A stretch of 64,000 nucleotides of DNA from CAMBRQ01 sp945870325 (GCF_050313795.1 NZ_JBNPMC010000016.1:8280-72279); one strand, 5' to 3'; positions 53,268-62,305 are shown, counted from the first letter of the stretch. The notes: generated by a model not told the origin, from the sequence alone. Numbers and translations: made by a program.

Positions 53268-54218
53268 TTGTCAAACAAGATCAGTGAAGTGACGAAAAGA
53301 GATATAAAGGATTTATTTTCATGTGGTGTATCAATGCAATATGGTGAAACAGGAAATATCTCATGGCATGGACGTCTTGATGATATTGAATTTTTGCAAA
53401 GATTATATAATTTGGATGAACTTCCATCATATGACTCAAGGTATCATACGGCAAAAGGAGATATTGCAACGCACGTTGGATTTGGAGATTGGGAAGATGA
53501 GTGGGTTTTTACAGATGAAAGATTTGGCTTGATGAATGGAAATGATGAAACTTATTTGAGGTTTATATGTGAAATCTTTCATCCGGCGGTAGCACGACAT
53601 TCAATTGAAGACGAAGATTGGGCTGAAGCTGAGTTTTATAGGCAAATATCTAATCTGTTAAAAACAGAAGGATATGAGTTGTATGAGGTTAAAAGACTTG
53701 GAAATAAACCGGTATTAGGATGGAGAGTAATAGGATCAGCAGAAACGGTTATATCCGCTCAGACGGAAGCTTTAAAAGATGTTTTTGACTCTGATTATTT
53801 ACAACAGCAAATTGATCAAATGCAAAAATCTATATCAAGTAATCCCACAGATGCAATTGGTAAAGCAAAAGAGATAGTAGAATCTTGCTGTAAAACAATA
53901 TTAGAAGAGCATAAGAAAGAAATTGATAAAAATTGGGAAGTCCCAAAGCTTGTAAAGGAAACTTGTAAGATTCTAAATTTGTTGCCAGACAATGTCCCAA
54001 ATGGGATTCAAGGAGAAGATACCATTAGACGTATTTTGGCTAATCTTTCAGCTATTCCGCATGGGTTGGCTGAATTGAGAAATCCGTATGGTTCAGGCCA
54101 TGGAAAATCAAATAGTTTTTCTGGACTTGAAGGTCGGCATGCAAGATTAGCAGTTGGAGCAGCAGCTTCTGTTTGTTGGTTTTTATGGGAAACTCATATT
54201 TCACAGAAAGAGCATTAA
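53268..54218 (+). CDS. AbiJ-like abortive-infection protein, N-terminal AbiJ domain plus HEPN
   Basis: 316 residues from TTG 53268 (AAGGAG upstream). The N-terminal half (WHGRLDDIEFLQRLYNLDELPSYDSRYHTAKGDIATHVGFGDWEDEWVF) fits the AbiJ N-terminal domain type 4; the C-terminal half fits the Abi-C family with RNPYGSGH (R271 to H278), an Rx6H HEPN motif. Such proteins halt phage growth by RNA damage. Placed 43 bases after the tRNA-like RNA. Confidence 0.8.
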   Translation: MSNKISEVTKRDIKDLFSCGVSMQYGETGNISWHGRLDDIEFLQRLYNLDELPSYDSRYHTAKGDIATHVGFGDWEDEWVFTDERFGLMNGNDETYLRFICEIFHPAVARHSIEDEDWAEAEFYRQISNLLKTEGYELYEVKRLGNKPVLGWRVIGSAETVISAQTEALKDVFDSDYLQQQIDQMQKSISSNPTDAIGKAKEIVESCCKTILEEHKKEIDKNWEVPKLVKETCKILNLLPDNVPNGIQGEDTIRRILANLSAIPHGLAELRNPYGSGHGKSNSFSGLEGRHARLAVGAAASVCWFLWETHISQKEH

Positions 54219-54223
54219 CGCTA

Positions 54224-54265
54224 AATACAGGGAGCATATCGATGGTATGCTCCCTGTATTTTTAT
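54224..54265. terminator. Strong bidirectional terminator
   Basis: AATACAGGGAGCATA and TATGCTCCCTGTATT arms around 7 bases, followed by TTTTATATATT. It separates the defence block from the convergent S1-protein gene. Confidence 0.8.
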
Positions 54266-55188
54266 ATATTTTGCTTTATAATCCGGGTAATGATTCCTAC
54301 TGCCACATTCCTTTCTTCATCTATATGAGTCACTACAAAGGACACGTTATCTTTCTTACCAACGGTACGGCTGTCATAGCAGGAATGGGCAATGGCATTG
54401 ACTCCAATAGAGAGCCGGACAAATACGGTACCTTTGTGAATGTCTTCTACAGTGCCGGCATATTTGCCCTGGACTTTACATTTCTTCATATTTTCTTTGC
54501 TGGTATTGCCTTCCACACTTTTTACATCTGCCCGGACAGTGATATGTGCCAGATTTTCTGCATTTACTTCCAGTATGCGTACCAGGATATGGTCACCGAC
54601 ATGAAAGCGTTCTCTGGCGTCGCCGAGCCAGTCGAAAGAAAGGTCACGGGCAAGGATGGATGTTTCCACTCCAAAGATTTCAGCACGTACCACTTTTTCT
54701 GCAACTGCAACGACTCTTGCCTGCACGACACGGTCTTCGTGTACCTTTGGGGTACCGTTTGCATCTTTCTCCAGATAGAAAATCTGCCGTTTCTTCAGCA
54801 TGGCTTCTTTACGGCTTGCTACAATGCTGCGCGTCTTCGCATCCAGTCCTTTTACAATAAAATCAATCTCACAGCCGAGCATATTGTTGAGAATCTTATT
54901 CTGGCGTAGGGACAGTTCCCCGTAATCATGGGCATCATCCTGTACCAGATTGATCATCATTTCTGTCACTGGAATGACAGTCCGGAAATCTTTGTAGTAA
55001 ATAATTGCGATCAGGTTGCCGGTTTCCGTTTTTTCAATTCCGCCGAACATACCAGTCAGGATCTTCCTGGTACGGTATGCGTTCTGGATCTCATGCCAGA
55101 TCAGATCCGCCTTTGACTGGGCAGTTTCCAATACGGTATCGGAATCAAGAGTTAATACAGTAGTGTTGGTAATCATTTCGTTTGACAT
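54262..55188 (-). CDS. S1 RNA-binding domain protein
   Basis: 308 residues. The second half carries S1-type motifs (RVVQARVVAVAEKVVRAEIFGVETSILARDLS; KVQGKYAGTVEDIHKGTVFVRLSIGVNAIAHSC); the N-terminal ~150 are helical. An RNA-binding accessory on a transfer operon, possibly related to leader regulation. Adjacent to VirD4 gene. Confidence 0.75.
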   Translation of the reverse strand: MSNEMITNTTVLTLDSDTVLETAQSKADLIWHEIQNAYRTRKILTGMFGGIEKTETGNLIAIIYYKDFRTVIPVTEMMINLVQDDAHDYGELSLRQNKILNNMLGCEIDFIVKGLDAKTRSIVASRKEAMLKKRQIFYLEKDANGTPKVHEDRVVQARVVAVAEKVVRAEIFGVETSILARDLSFDWLGDARERFHVGDHILVRILEVNAENLAHITVRADVKSVEGNTSKENMKKCKVQGKYAGTVEDIHKGTVFVRLSIGVNAIAHSCYDSRTVGKKDNVSFVVTHIDEERNVAVGIITRIIKQNI

Positions 55189-55205
55189 AAATGTTCTCCT
55201 TTCGT

Positions 55206-57173
55206 TTATGACATGATGGAATTTTTATCTAAAGGAACCATTTCAGACGAATTTTGCCAGTCATCTTTTAATAGATCTTTTGGAAAGTCATCATAATCTG
55301 GTTCCTGATAGACGGGGTCCTGAATCGGGAGGACCGATTCTTTTGTCTTTTTTGATGGTGTATATGCACGTCGTTTCTGAGATTTTGCTTGTGGCTTTGG
55401 GAGGTAGTCATATTCTTCTGTCTGTCCATTTTCTCGCCATTTTGGAATATGTTCCGATGCTTTTCTTGTGACAAGCTTTTTGGCATCCGGATGCAGGGTA
55501 TAATCATATTTTTCTACTTTCAAAACCTTTTGCCCGCGTAGAATGACCAGAGCGGTATCCAGTGGAAGACGGAGAATTTCATCTGGGGTTAAAAGTTTAC
55601 GTTTTCCAATGGATTGGGTTTTTCTGTATTCCGGAGAATAGTCAGATACCCGCCAGGTATTGAGTTGCTTTGCTTCAGAACTGACACCTACGGTAATATC
55701 GCCGGATCGAGAACTTATGAATTCTGCAGTGACCTCATCTGTACACCCTAAAAATAATTGGGTATCACAATTCCCGATGATTTCCTGCCATTGGTTATAT
55801 GGATAACGGTTCTGCATCTGGGGCAGGTTCTGAAAGATACAGGAAATGCTTAGTCCCCTTGATCGGCAGACGCTGATCTTTTTGTTCAGTTCCAGAATGG
55901 CACCTGTATTGGCAAGCTCGTCTGCCAGGATATGAACTGGGACCGGCAAACGCCCATTTTTACCATGCTTATCTGCAAATCGTACCAGTTTGATGAATAC
56001 GAAAGTCATGAACAGGGATGACAGGAAGTCAAAGGCACTGTCCTGATCGGAAGTGATGCAGAAATATGCACATTTTTCTTTTCCCGGAAGTGTCAGGTCG
56101 ATCTCATCATAAGATGTGATTTGTCGGATCAGTTTATTTTGAAAAACCTGCAGCCTGGCACCCAGACCGATGATTACGCCGGATCTTACTGTATCACTTG
56201 CCTGCTTATAGATGCAGTAAGGCACTTTTGCCGGATGGGATACAGGCAACAGGTCAAAAAGACTATTTAGTTCCTTTTCGGAACTCAGTGTTAGCAATTT
56301 ATAAACCTGACCGATATTTTTGGACTCTGGTGGAAATCCTTGTTCCACGTAAAGAACCAGTGCTTTTAAAAGATTTAATTCTGCATTATCCCAGAAATGA
56401 TCCCCTTTGGCAGAACCGGTATTTTGAATGATGACATCCGAAAATACCTGGGCCATAGTTTCCTGACCGTCTATTTCCATCAGACAGTTCCAGGCATCTG
56501 AGTTTTCTGGGTTGACCAGATTGAAACACCGCACAGTATATCCTTCGTTCTCCAGATATCCTGCCATACTTTCATATAATTCTGATTTTGGATCGGTTAT
56601 AATCAGGCTTTCTCCACGAGTAACGCATTGAAAAATCATATTCCTTGCATAAGCTCTGGATTTCATGGAACCACTAGCACCGTAAACTGCAACATTTCGA
56701 TTCATGCGTGTTTCATAAGGAAGGCAAACCGCTTTTCCGTTTAGCTTGCCAAGAATTGTTCCCTTATTTTTCTTCACATGATCAGTTAGTTCCAGAACTT
56801 TGTGCATCTCATCTGGAGTCATGAATCCGGAAGTTCCATAGGTACCTTTGGTAGAGTAGTTTAGATTTCGCTCTTTATCAAAAATTTCGCCATTTCTGTC
56901 ATATCCCATCCGCATCACTAAGAAAGTTAGTAGACCAAAGGCAAGAAGGCATAAAAAAATCCCATACAGGTTATATGGAAATCGTGTCAATGCCATAAGG
57001 CAGGCTTTTGGATGTAGGGAGGCTGTCTGTGGGTAAGTACCATTGCCAGCAAAGTTTCCGGCAGCACTCCAGGTTTGGTAGTTATAAATAAATTGTGCCA
57101 CATAGCCGCCAGCATAGAGCGTGCAGAGGCAGATTGGAAGCAGATAGATGAGCTTCCACCATTTACGGTTCAT
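55206..57173 (-). CDS. virD4: VirD4/TraG-type coupling protein
   Basis: 655 residues from ATG 57173 (AAGGGGG upstream); overlaps the previous gene by 11 bases. Two membrane helices, then an ATPase with phosphate-binding loop VYGASGSMKSRAYARN (variant but with Lys/Ser) and ILADELANTG Walker B region. It links the DNA-processing complex to the type IV channel. Confidence 0.9.
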   Translation of the reverse strand: MNRKWWKLIYLLPICLCTLYAGGYVAQFIYNYQTWSAAGNFAGNGTYPQTASLHPKACLMALTRFPYNLYGIFLCLLAFGLLTFLVMRMGYDRNGEIFDKERNLNYSTKGTYGTSGFMTPDEMHKVLELTDHVKKNKGTILGKLNGKAVCLPYETRMNRNVAVYGASGSMKSRAYARNMIFQCVTRGESLIITDPKSELYESMAGYLENEGYTVRCFNLVNPENSDAWNCLMEIDGQETMAQVFSDVIIQNTGSAKGDHFWDNAELNLLKALVLYVEQGFPPESKNIGQVYKLLTLSSEKELNSLFDLLPVSHPAKVPYCIYKQASDTVRSGVIIGLGARLQVFQNKLIRQITSYDEIDLTLPGKEKCAYFCITSDQDSAFDFLSSLFMTFVFIKLVRFADKHGKNGRLPVPVHILADELANTGAILELNKKISVCRSRGLSISCIFQNLPQMQNRYPYNQWQEIIGNCDTQLFLGCTDEVTAEFISSRSGDITVGVSSEAKQLNTWRVSDYSPEYRKTQSIGKRKLLTPDEILRLPLDTALVILRGQKVLKVEKYDYTLHPDAKKLVTRKASEHIPKWRENGQTEEYDYLPKPQAKSQKRRAYTPSKKTKESVLPIQDPVYQEPDYDDFPKDLLKDDWQNSSEMVPLDKNSIMS

Positions 57174-58269
57174 GTAAAAACCCCCTTCTGAATTTGTTAA
57201 GGTCAATACTGGAGAATTGAATGTCTGCTGTGAGGTATTCTTTGAGAACCGGGATCTGGAAATCAAAACAGATCAGGTTTCCGTGTAGGCCGTAAACATT
57301 CAGTCCGGTATTGAATCGATTGATTCGCTGCATGTCAAAATCATAAGCAAGAAGTGCAGGGTTTCCATCTTTGGTTACTGCATCATGCTCCAGTGGTATT
57401 TCTTCCTGGCGAGCGTTCATATCCGATAGCAATAATTCGTTAAGCTGTTTTGTCATTGCCGGGTTTGCTAATAGCTGCATCAATGTTTCCCCCTGAAGAT
57501 CGTTGGGAAGATAATGGAAATGTTCAAACGATGTGTCCAGCATAAAGAGGCTTCGCTTGTAGCCACCAGTGCTGGTCAGCAGTTTGAAAGCAGTTTCCAT
57601 ATTGTCACCAAGCATAATTGCACGAATTTTCGGATGTCCGGAGTAAGGATATCCCTGCAGATAATGCTGCAGAAATGCATTGAGGCGCACTTCAGTTTTA
57701 TACTCCCACTTGAGGACTCCACTTCCGGTATTGTAGATGACGTAGATGCAATGGGATGCCATCAGGATTCCCATACTCCGCGAATTTTTGATTTTTGTTG
57801 TTGCCGCCCCAAGTTCTTTAATCTCTCTGGAAGAATAAAATAAAGGAAGGCTTCGCATATGGATGGAAGCAGCTTCGCGTTCCACAGAAAAAATATGTGG
57901 TTTTCCATCCGGATAAAATGGGATTCCGGCATGGAGCAACGTCAGGTATGTTTGTGCCTTCTGATGAAGACGGATGCGGCGTGACGGTTCGCTTCGGATA
58001 ACATTAGTCTCAGTATTTCCACTTAGATAGCAGTGGAAGCGGTCAGGATAGTAGGCGAGGAGCAGTTCCTTGGAACGTTTGGTCAGTCGGTATCCTCTGA
58101 GTTTATCCTTATAGTGGGGGCGAATGAGCTTTTCAGCCTTCAGTTCAGTGATGATTTTTTCAGCATAAGAAGGACTTGTAAAAAGCCGATTCAGTTGATC
58201 CGAAGGAAATTCCCCACAGATTCCGATAAGTTCCAGCAGCCTGAATTTCTGAGTGTCTGGTCTTAGCAA
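57163..58269 (-). CDS. Winged-helix replication-relaxation-like protein
   Basis: 368 residues from TTG 58269 (GAGGTGA upstream). N-terminal winged helix (LLELIGICGEFPSDQLNRLFTSPSYAEKIITELKAEKLIRP), then a domain of about 250 residues. Similar layout to the Replic-Relax family of conjugative elements, so it may act at the transfer origin. No clear relaxase HUH or tyrosine motif was found. Confidence 0.5.
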   Translation of the reverse strand: MLRPDTQKFRLLELIGICGEFPSDQLNRLFTSPSYAEKIITELKAEKLIRPHYKDKLRGYRLTKRSKELLLAYYPDRFHCYLSGNTETNVIRSEPSRRIRLHQKAQTYLTLLHAGIPFYPDGKPHIFSVEREAASIHMRSLPLFYSSREIKELGAATTKIKNSRSMGILMASHCIYVIYNTGSGVLKWEYKTEVRLNAFLQHYLQGYPYSGHPKIRAIMLGDNMETAFKLLTSTGGYKRSLFMLDTSFEHFHYLPNDLQGETLMQLLANPAMTKQLNELLLSDMNARQEEIPLEHDAVTKDGNPALLAYDFDMQRINRFNTGLNVYGLHGNLICFDFQIPVLKEYLTADIQFSSIDLNKFRRGFLHEP

Positions 58270-58343
58270 ATAAGTATCACCTCAATTCAATTATTACCGA
58301 TGTTAGCCTGTACTTGGGTAAAATGGCTTTTGTCAGTTGGTAG

Positions 58344-58367
58344 AAAAAGCATGGAAATATAATGCTT
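58344..58367 (-). terminator. Intra-operon terminator
   Basis: Minus-strand AAGCAT/ATGCTT stem followed by TTTTTC. Lies between DUF6100 and replication-relaxation-like genes. Confidence 0.5.
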
Positions 58368-58409
58368 CAATCCTCTTTTTACCTATGTCGGAAAAATTAG
58401 GTAAGAAAA

Positions 58410-59081
58410 TCAGGAAATTTCCGATATGGTTTCCAATAGCTCTTTATGCGCTTTCACCCAATCCGGAAAGGCAGATTTTTTCATGATGTAGACAACTGTC
58501 GAATCTGCATTACCAAATTCTGTTGTATGATAGGAATCGCAGTACAATCCAGTATCGTCCAATAAAACGTAAGTTGCTATCGTATCCAGAATCTGCTTGA
58601 ATTCCAGATTGTCATAGTCACGAACCCTTTGGCTGGAAAGAGTACGATTATAAATCTGGCTGAAGCAGACCACACAGTCTTTATACAGAGCCAAGTCGTG
58701 GCTTTTTACATATTCCTGCAGAGCATAATTCAAGGGCTCATGAAGAAATGCCATATTAGTGCGGACTTTTCTTTTGGGGAGAAGTCCTGGAAGGGTAATA
58801 GACAAAATCTCCTGTTCCTGTGAAATAGCGATTCCCTGTGCGTCTGCAGCAAGTTTTAGATAACTGTTCTTGCCAGAGAAATCATTGATATAGACCAGAT
58901 TCCTGAGCTGGCAGGTGATACGTTCTGATCGTAAGGCAGCATCGGTGCTTAGTGCTTCATAATTTGCACCATATTTTTCAATGTCTGTAGTTTTCAAAGC
59001 AAAAAGGGTGTTTCTGAGCTTTTCTATTTCGCTTTCCACACCCTGTAATCTCTGAAATATGATTCGTGTATTTGCGTTCAT
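58410..59081 (-). CDS. DUF6100 family protein
   Basis: 223 residues; helical N-terminus with coiled coil, mixed C-terminus. Recognised as DUF6100, typical of Clostridia conjugative elements, function unknown. Overlaps the upstream gene by 4 bases (ATGA). Confidence 0.6.
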   Translation of the reverse strand: MNANTRIIFQRLQGVESEIEKLRNTLFALKTTDIEKYGANYEALSTDAALRSERITCQLRNLVYINDFSGKNSYLKLAADAQGIAISQEQEILSITLPGLLPKRKVRTNMAFLHEPLNYALQEYVKSHDLALYKDCVVCFSQIYNRTLSSQRVRDYDNLEFKQILDTIATYVLLDDTGLYCDSYHTTEFGNADSTVVYIMKKSAFPDWVKAHKELLETISEIS

Positions 59082-59614
59082 AAAACCTCTTTCTTTTTGT
59101 AGTAGCTGACAGAGCCATCAGGGGTGACCATGCAGTAGGCAATCACACCATCAATTGTAAGTTTTCCCGCTTGTTTTTCCGATTCAATGATGATGATTCG
59201 TAATGCTTCTCTTGGAGGAATACTTTCAAACACATGATTCATCAACGCTTCCTGCCCATTAGCAACATAAATGATTTCATAGGTTTCATCATGGGAAAAG
59301 AAATGTAATTTAACGGGAAAATCACCACTGGTATGGTAGATGAGTGCCTTTTTAAAATCCAGCAGAACCCAGAAGGCAGCAATAGTTCCCATATCTGGTG
59401 AATTGGCAGACTCTTCAGTGTCACATAGTAAATGCTGTTCTTTATCATGGTAAATCCGCCCCTGTTTGGTCAAACTGGTGATGAGAGATTTGATAGAGTC
59501 TCTGTTTTTATCAAAAAGTTGCAGCACCTGTTCATAATGCAAGGCGTGATATGTAGTGAGAATCCGAAGAAGGGCTGCCCCTTCGCCTTTATATATCTGT
59601 TCTCGTGTTTTCAT
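59078..59614 (-). CDS. DUF5697 family protein
   Basis: 178 residues from ATG 59614 (GGGAGACC upstream). N-terminal winged-helix-like region (LLRILTTYHALHYEQVLQLFDKNRDSIKSLITSLTKQGRIYHD) and a beta-rich C-terminal domain; matches DUF5697. Likely DNA-binding and first gene of the coupling-protein operon, below a cluster of TATACGTA sites that may be its operator. Confidence 0.65.
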   Translation of the reverse strand: MKTREQIYKGEGAALLRILTTYHALHYEQVLQLFDKNRDSIKSLITSLTKQGRIYHDKEQHLLCDTEESANSPDMGTIAAFWVLLDFKKALIYHTSGDFPVKLHFFSHDETYEIIYVANGQEALMNHVFESIPPREALRIIIIESEKQAGKLTIDGVIAYCMVTPDGSVSYYKKKEVL

Positions 59615-59640
59615 AGATGGTCTCCCTTCGTATTTGTAAT

Positions 59641-59700
59641 TGTACGTATATCTATACGTACAGCCTGCGTATAGGATTCTGTGCGTATGGTGTACGTACA
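59641..59700 (-). promoter_or_regulatory. Cluster of TACGTATA operator half-sites
   Basis: 59641-59662 is a perfect palindrome with TGTACGTATA and TATACGTACA arms around TC. GCGTATAG, GTGCGTATGG and TGTACGTACA (59690-59699) follow. Related to the operators at 34550-34609. Confidence 0.65.
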
Positions 59701-59734
59701 GATAGTGGCCTGCTGTCAGTACGGTTTTCGGGTA

Positions 59735-59759
59735 CAAAAAAAGCACCGGTCAGGGTGCT
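59735..59759 (-). terminator. Terminator upstream of coupling-protein operon
   Basis: Minus-strand AGCACC/GGTGCT stem followed by TTTTTTT. It may end the upstream replication operon or act as a leader terminator for the promoter at 59789-59817. Confidence 0.75.
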
Positions 59760-59788
59760 GGTAAATAAGAAAACTATAAGCAATACTC

Positions 59789-59817
59789 ATTTTAACATGG
59801 GTATTTTTTCCCTTCAA
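59789..59817 (-). promoter_or_regulatory. Promoter above the coupling-protein operon
   Basis: Minus-strand TTGAAG, 17-base spacer, TAAAAT. A terminator lies 30-55 bases downstream. Confidence 0.5.
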
Positions 59818-59859
59818 TCGCATTAGCAGGCCAATACTATGCCATTTTCGTGACGATGG

Positions 59860-60390
59860 CTATTCTGGAAAAAATTGATTCAAAATTTCAATGGTTTCTT
59901 TCGCAGTAAAACCCCAGAGAATGGTACTCAGCGCTTCAATAGCTGCGTGACGTTTCCGGTAATAGGTACGGTAAGAAATATTGCTGATATGCGGTTCGAG
60001 CTTTTCAAGGATCTCATCCGTGTTTTTCAGTTCCTGTGGAGATAGGAATGCATAATAGAGAATCCAGTAATACTGTTCTCCGTGCTTATGATTGTTACGG
60101 AGAAGATCAACGGAAGAATCTAATAGCTTCAACATCTTGTTACTCCGCTCAATGCTTTTTGCCCTTTCTGCTATGTCAGTTCCGGATAATTCTACCCCTG
60201 CAGCATAAACGGAATCTAGAAAATCATCCACACTGGTTCCATATTCCATACGGAATTGCGCTTCTAACTGCCGGACCACTACCTTCAGGCTGTATGTGGC
60301 ATCCCGGTATCTTCGCAGAAACTTGTAAGTGTCGTGGAAGCGGGGATCTTCTTCAGGAGTCGCATAGCTTTGTTTTTTGTTTCCAGCCAT
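59860..60390 (-). CDS. ArpU/sigma-like helical regulator
   Basis: 176 residues from ATG 60390 after AAAGGGGG. Helical; the C-terminal YYWILYYAFLSPQELKNTDEIL...ISNISYRTYYRKRHAAIEALSTILWG resembles ArpU/RinA-type or sigma-region-4 helix-turn-helix proteins. Probably a transcription regulator of the element. Confidence 0.55.
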   Translation of the reverse strand: MAGNKKQSYATPEEDPRFHDTYKFLRRYRDATYSLKVVVRQLEAQFRMEYGTSVDDFLDSVYAAGVELSGTDIAERAKSIERSNKMLKLLDSSVDLLRNNHKHGEQYYWILYYAFLSPQELKNTDEILEKLEPHISNISYRTYYRKRHAAIEALSTILWGFTAKETIEILNQFFPE

Positions 60391-60391
60391 T

Positions 60392-61552
60392 CTATTCACC
60401 CCCTTTCGCAGTAGTCATATATGTTTCAGCAGGCAGGTTAACGGCAGGTTTTTCTTCTGGCATGACAGTCAGTTCAAACCGATATGCAGCTTTTCCGTAA
60501 GGACAGATAATATTTAGTGTATATTGATTAACTGTATCTATGCAGGCTGATAAAGGAGATAATATATACCTGGTTTTGGAGCATTCGCAACACGGAATCC
60601 CCTGTGTTTGCAGTAGTTCTGCGACTTTTTTGATGATAAATTTCATGTGAGAAACCGGAACGCAGGACTCATTTTCTGGAACGGTGATTTGTTCTTCCGT
60701 GACAGTTTCTGAAACGCAGACTTCTTCTTCGATTTCAGGTACGTGGATTGGCAGTTGCATGTTCATAGCGATTTCCTCCTTGTCTATCATTACATCACTG
60801 ATGTCAAACATTACAGACAGGTAGTAGTTAAGATAGATTATGCTACCATGTTTGCCTTTGAAACTAACAAGAGTGATGAAGTTTAACTCTTCAAATTTTT
60901 TTAAGATACGTGATATAGTGGTTTTTGAATGTCCCCAACGTTCTCCAAGAGACTGGAAGCTGGTCAGGGGATTGCCTGTATTATTTCGGTAATAAACAAC
61001 AGGCGCAGAGAAAGAGCCTTGCACGGTTGGATCATTGTATATAGCATGAATCCACATATCCAGTAACATATCCATCTCTGAGCATTTCCCCAGGCTGATA
61101 AGTTCATGGACTTTTGCAATAGGGAAAAAGAAAAATCCATCATCCTTTTTGCAGGGACAGTTGTATTCCAGAACGGTATTGTCCTTTGCCCAGTCAGTGA
61201 TCTTAAATTTTACGATTTTCTTATTTCCAAGAAGAGAGTATGTAATACAATTTTGCTTCTCCAATAAATCCAGGATAGAGACTGCCTGATGCTGGAACCG
61301 GCAGCGAAACCATGTCTGAAGATCGGAAAGAGTACAGATCCATTCGCCGGGACCTATCATGTAGGTAATATTCTCCATTCGCCGATAAGACGAGCGGTAA
61401 TTGGCATAGGAGCAAAGAACGATATAGTAAAAAAGAAAAGAGCCTCCGTTTGTGCGGATGCTCTTGTCAGCAACAAGTGATCGTATAAAATCTCTGTAGA
61501 TTCTGCAACGTGGGAAATCCACAATTTGTTTTAATTCTAATTGATAGTCCAT
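60392..61552 (-). CDS. Winged-helix replication/regulatory protein
   Basis: 386 residues. A winged-helix centre (FQSLGERWGHSKTTISRILKKFEELNFITLVSFKG) sits between an N-terminal helical domain and a C-terminal region with a CCEC and an acidic glutamate run. Layout and position suggest a replication initiator or regulator, but no family was recognised. Confidence 0.5.
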   Translation of the reverse strand: MDYQLELKQIVDFPRCRIYRDFIRSLVADKSIRTNGGSFLFYYIVLCSYANYRSSYRRMENITYMIGPGEWICTLSDLQTWFRCRFQHQAVSILDLLEKQNCITYSLLGNKKIVKFKITDWAKDNTVLEYNCPCKKDDGFFFFPIAKVHELISLGKCSEMDMLLDMWIHAIYNDPTVQGSFSAPVVYYRNNTGNPLTSFQSLGERWGHSKTTISRILKKFEELNFITLVSFKGKHGSIIYLNYYLSVMFDISDVMIDKEEIAMNMQLPIHVPEIEEEVCVSETVTEEQITVPENESCVPVSHMKFIIKKVAELLQTQGIPCCECSKTRYILSPLSACIDTVNQYTLNIICPYGKAAYRFELTVMPEEKPAVNLPAETYMTTAKGGE

Positions 61553-61933
61553 AAAATAACCTCACATTCTAAAAAGGTATTGAAGTACCTCCGGATACGA
61601 TTCTTTGATAGTGAATCAGGTGTACCTCATTGCATTTCTATTGCATTTTTGATATCTTTTCATACTATTTCAAACTATCCAATATTGCCTGAAAATGGCT
61701 TAAAATCGTTGATTTTGCTTTATATTGCTTACCGTCAAACTGGAGTTTGAATAGTACGGATGTATATCGTAGTATTTTCTGTGACAGGTAGTCTTTAAGA
61801 TTGCCTGTCATATTTATATTATTCATATTATCTGTATTTAAAAATGTTTTTGGTTCCAATGGATGAATCTTGGATTTCTTTATAGTCTATACTGAAGTAT
61901 GATAAAAAGAAACAAATGAAGGAGAAATTGAAA
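61553..61933. other. Non-coding gap between replication operon and HTH gene
   Basis: About 380 bases, strongly AT-rich, with an inverted repeat TGACAGG...CCTGTCA at about 61782-61810 and AGGTA/GTACCT at about 61575. Could be an origin or divergent control region; no clear iterons or oriT nick site seen. Confidence 0.35.
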
Positions 61934-62113
61934 ATGGAGAAATCAAGATTTATAACAGCGGAAGAAATGGCGAAGGATTTATGTGTGTCGAAGGCTCATG
62001 CATATAAGTTGATTAGGAAAATGAATGATGAATTAGAGTCAAAGGGATATCTTACGATCGCGGGGAGGGTAAGTCGGAAGTATTACGAGGAAAGATTTTA
62101 TGGTGTACGGTAG
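61934..62113 (+). CDS. Small helix-turn-helix (excisionase-like) protein
   Basis: 59 residues from ATG 61934 (GGAGAA upstream). Helix-turn-helix: ITAEEMAKDLCVSKAHAYKLIRKMNDELESKG, like excisionase or MerR-type DNA-binding domains. A likely regulator or directionality factor; upstream ATG 61916 lies before the ribosome site. Confidence 0.75.
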   Translation: MEKSRFITAEEMAKDLCVSKAHAYKLIRKMNDELESKGYLTIAGRVSRKYYEERFYGVR

Positions 62114-62259
62114 AGGCGATTGACTATAACATGATTTATGATATGGTTTGAACTTTATGATATTTCTAGATTTTTTGAATATAATAGAATATACATAGTA
62201 TAACAACTTAAAAAGCCAGTTATGGTATAGAAGGATTGTAATAGATTAAGAAAATTTTG

Positions 62260-62287
62260 TTGCATTTTCTAATAATTTTGCTATACT
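62260..62287 (+). promoter_or_regulatory. Promoter of type III antitoxin RNA
   Basis: TTGCAT, 16-base spacer, TATACT, about 20 bases above the first repeat. Confidence 0.7.
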
Positions 62288-62305
62288 ATGAATAGAAGTA
62301 AATGT

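Noticed and set aside
61665..61859. 64-codon minus-strand frame (MEPKTFLNTDNM...)
   Set aside because: No ribosome site, no recognised domain and lies in an AT-rich control gap; could be a relic of an integrase but nothing supports it.
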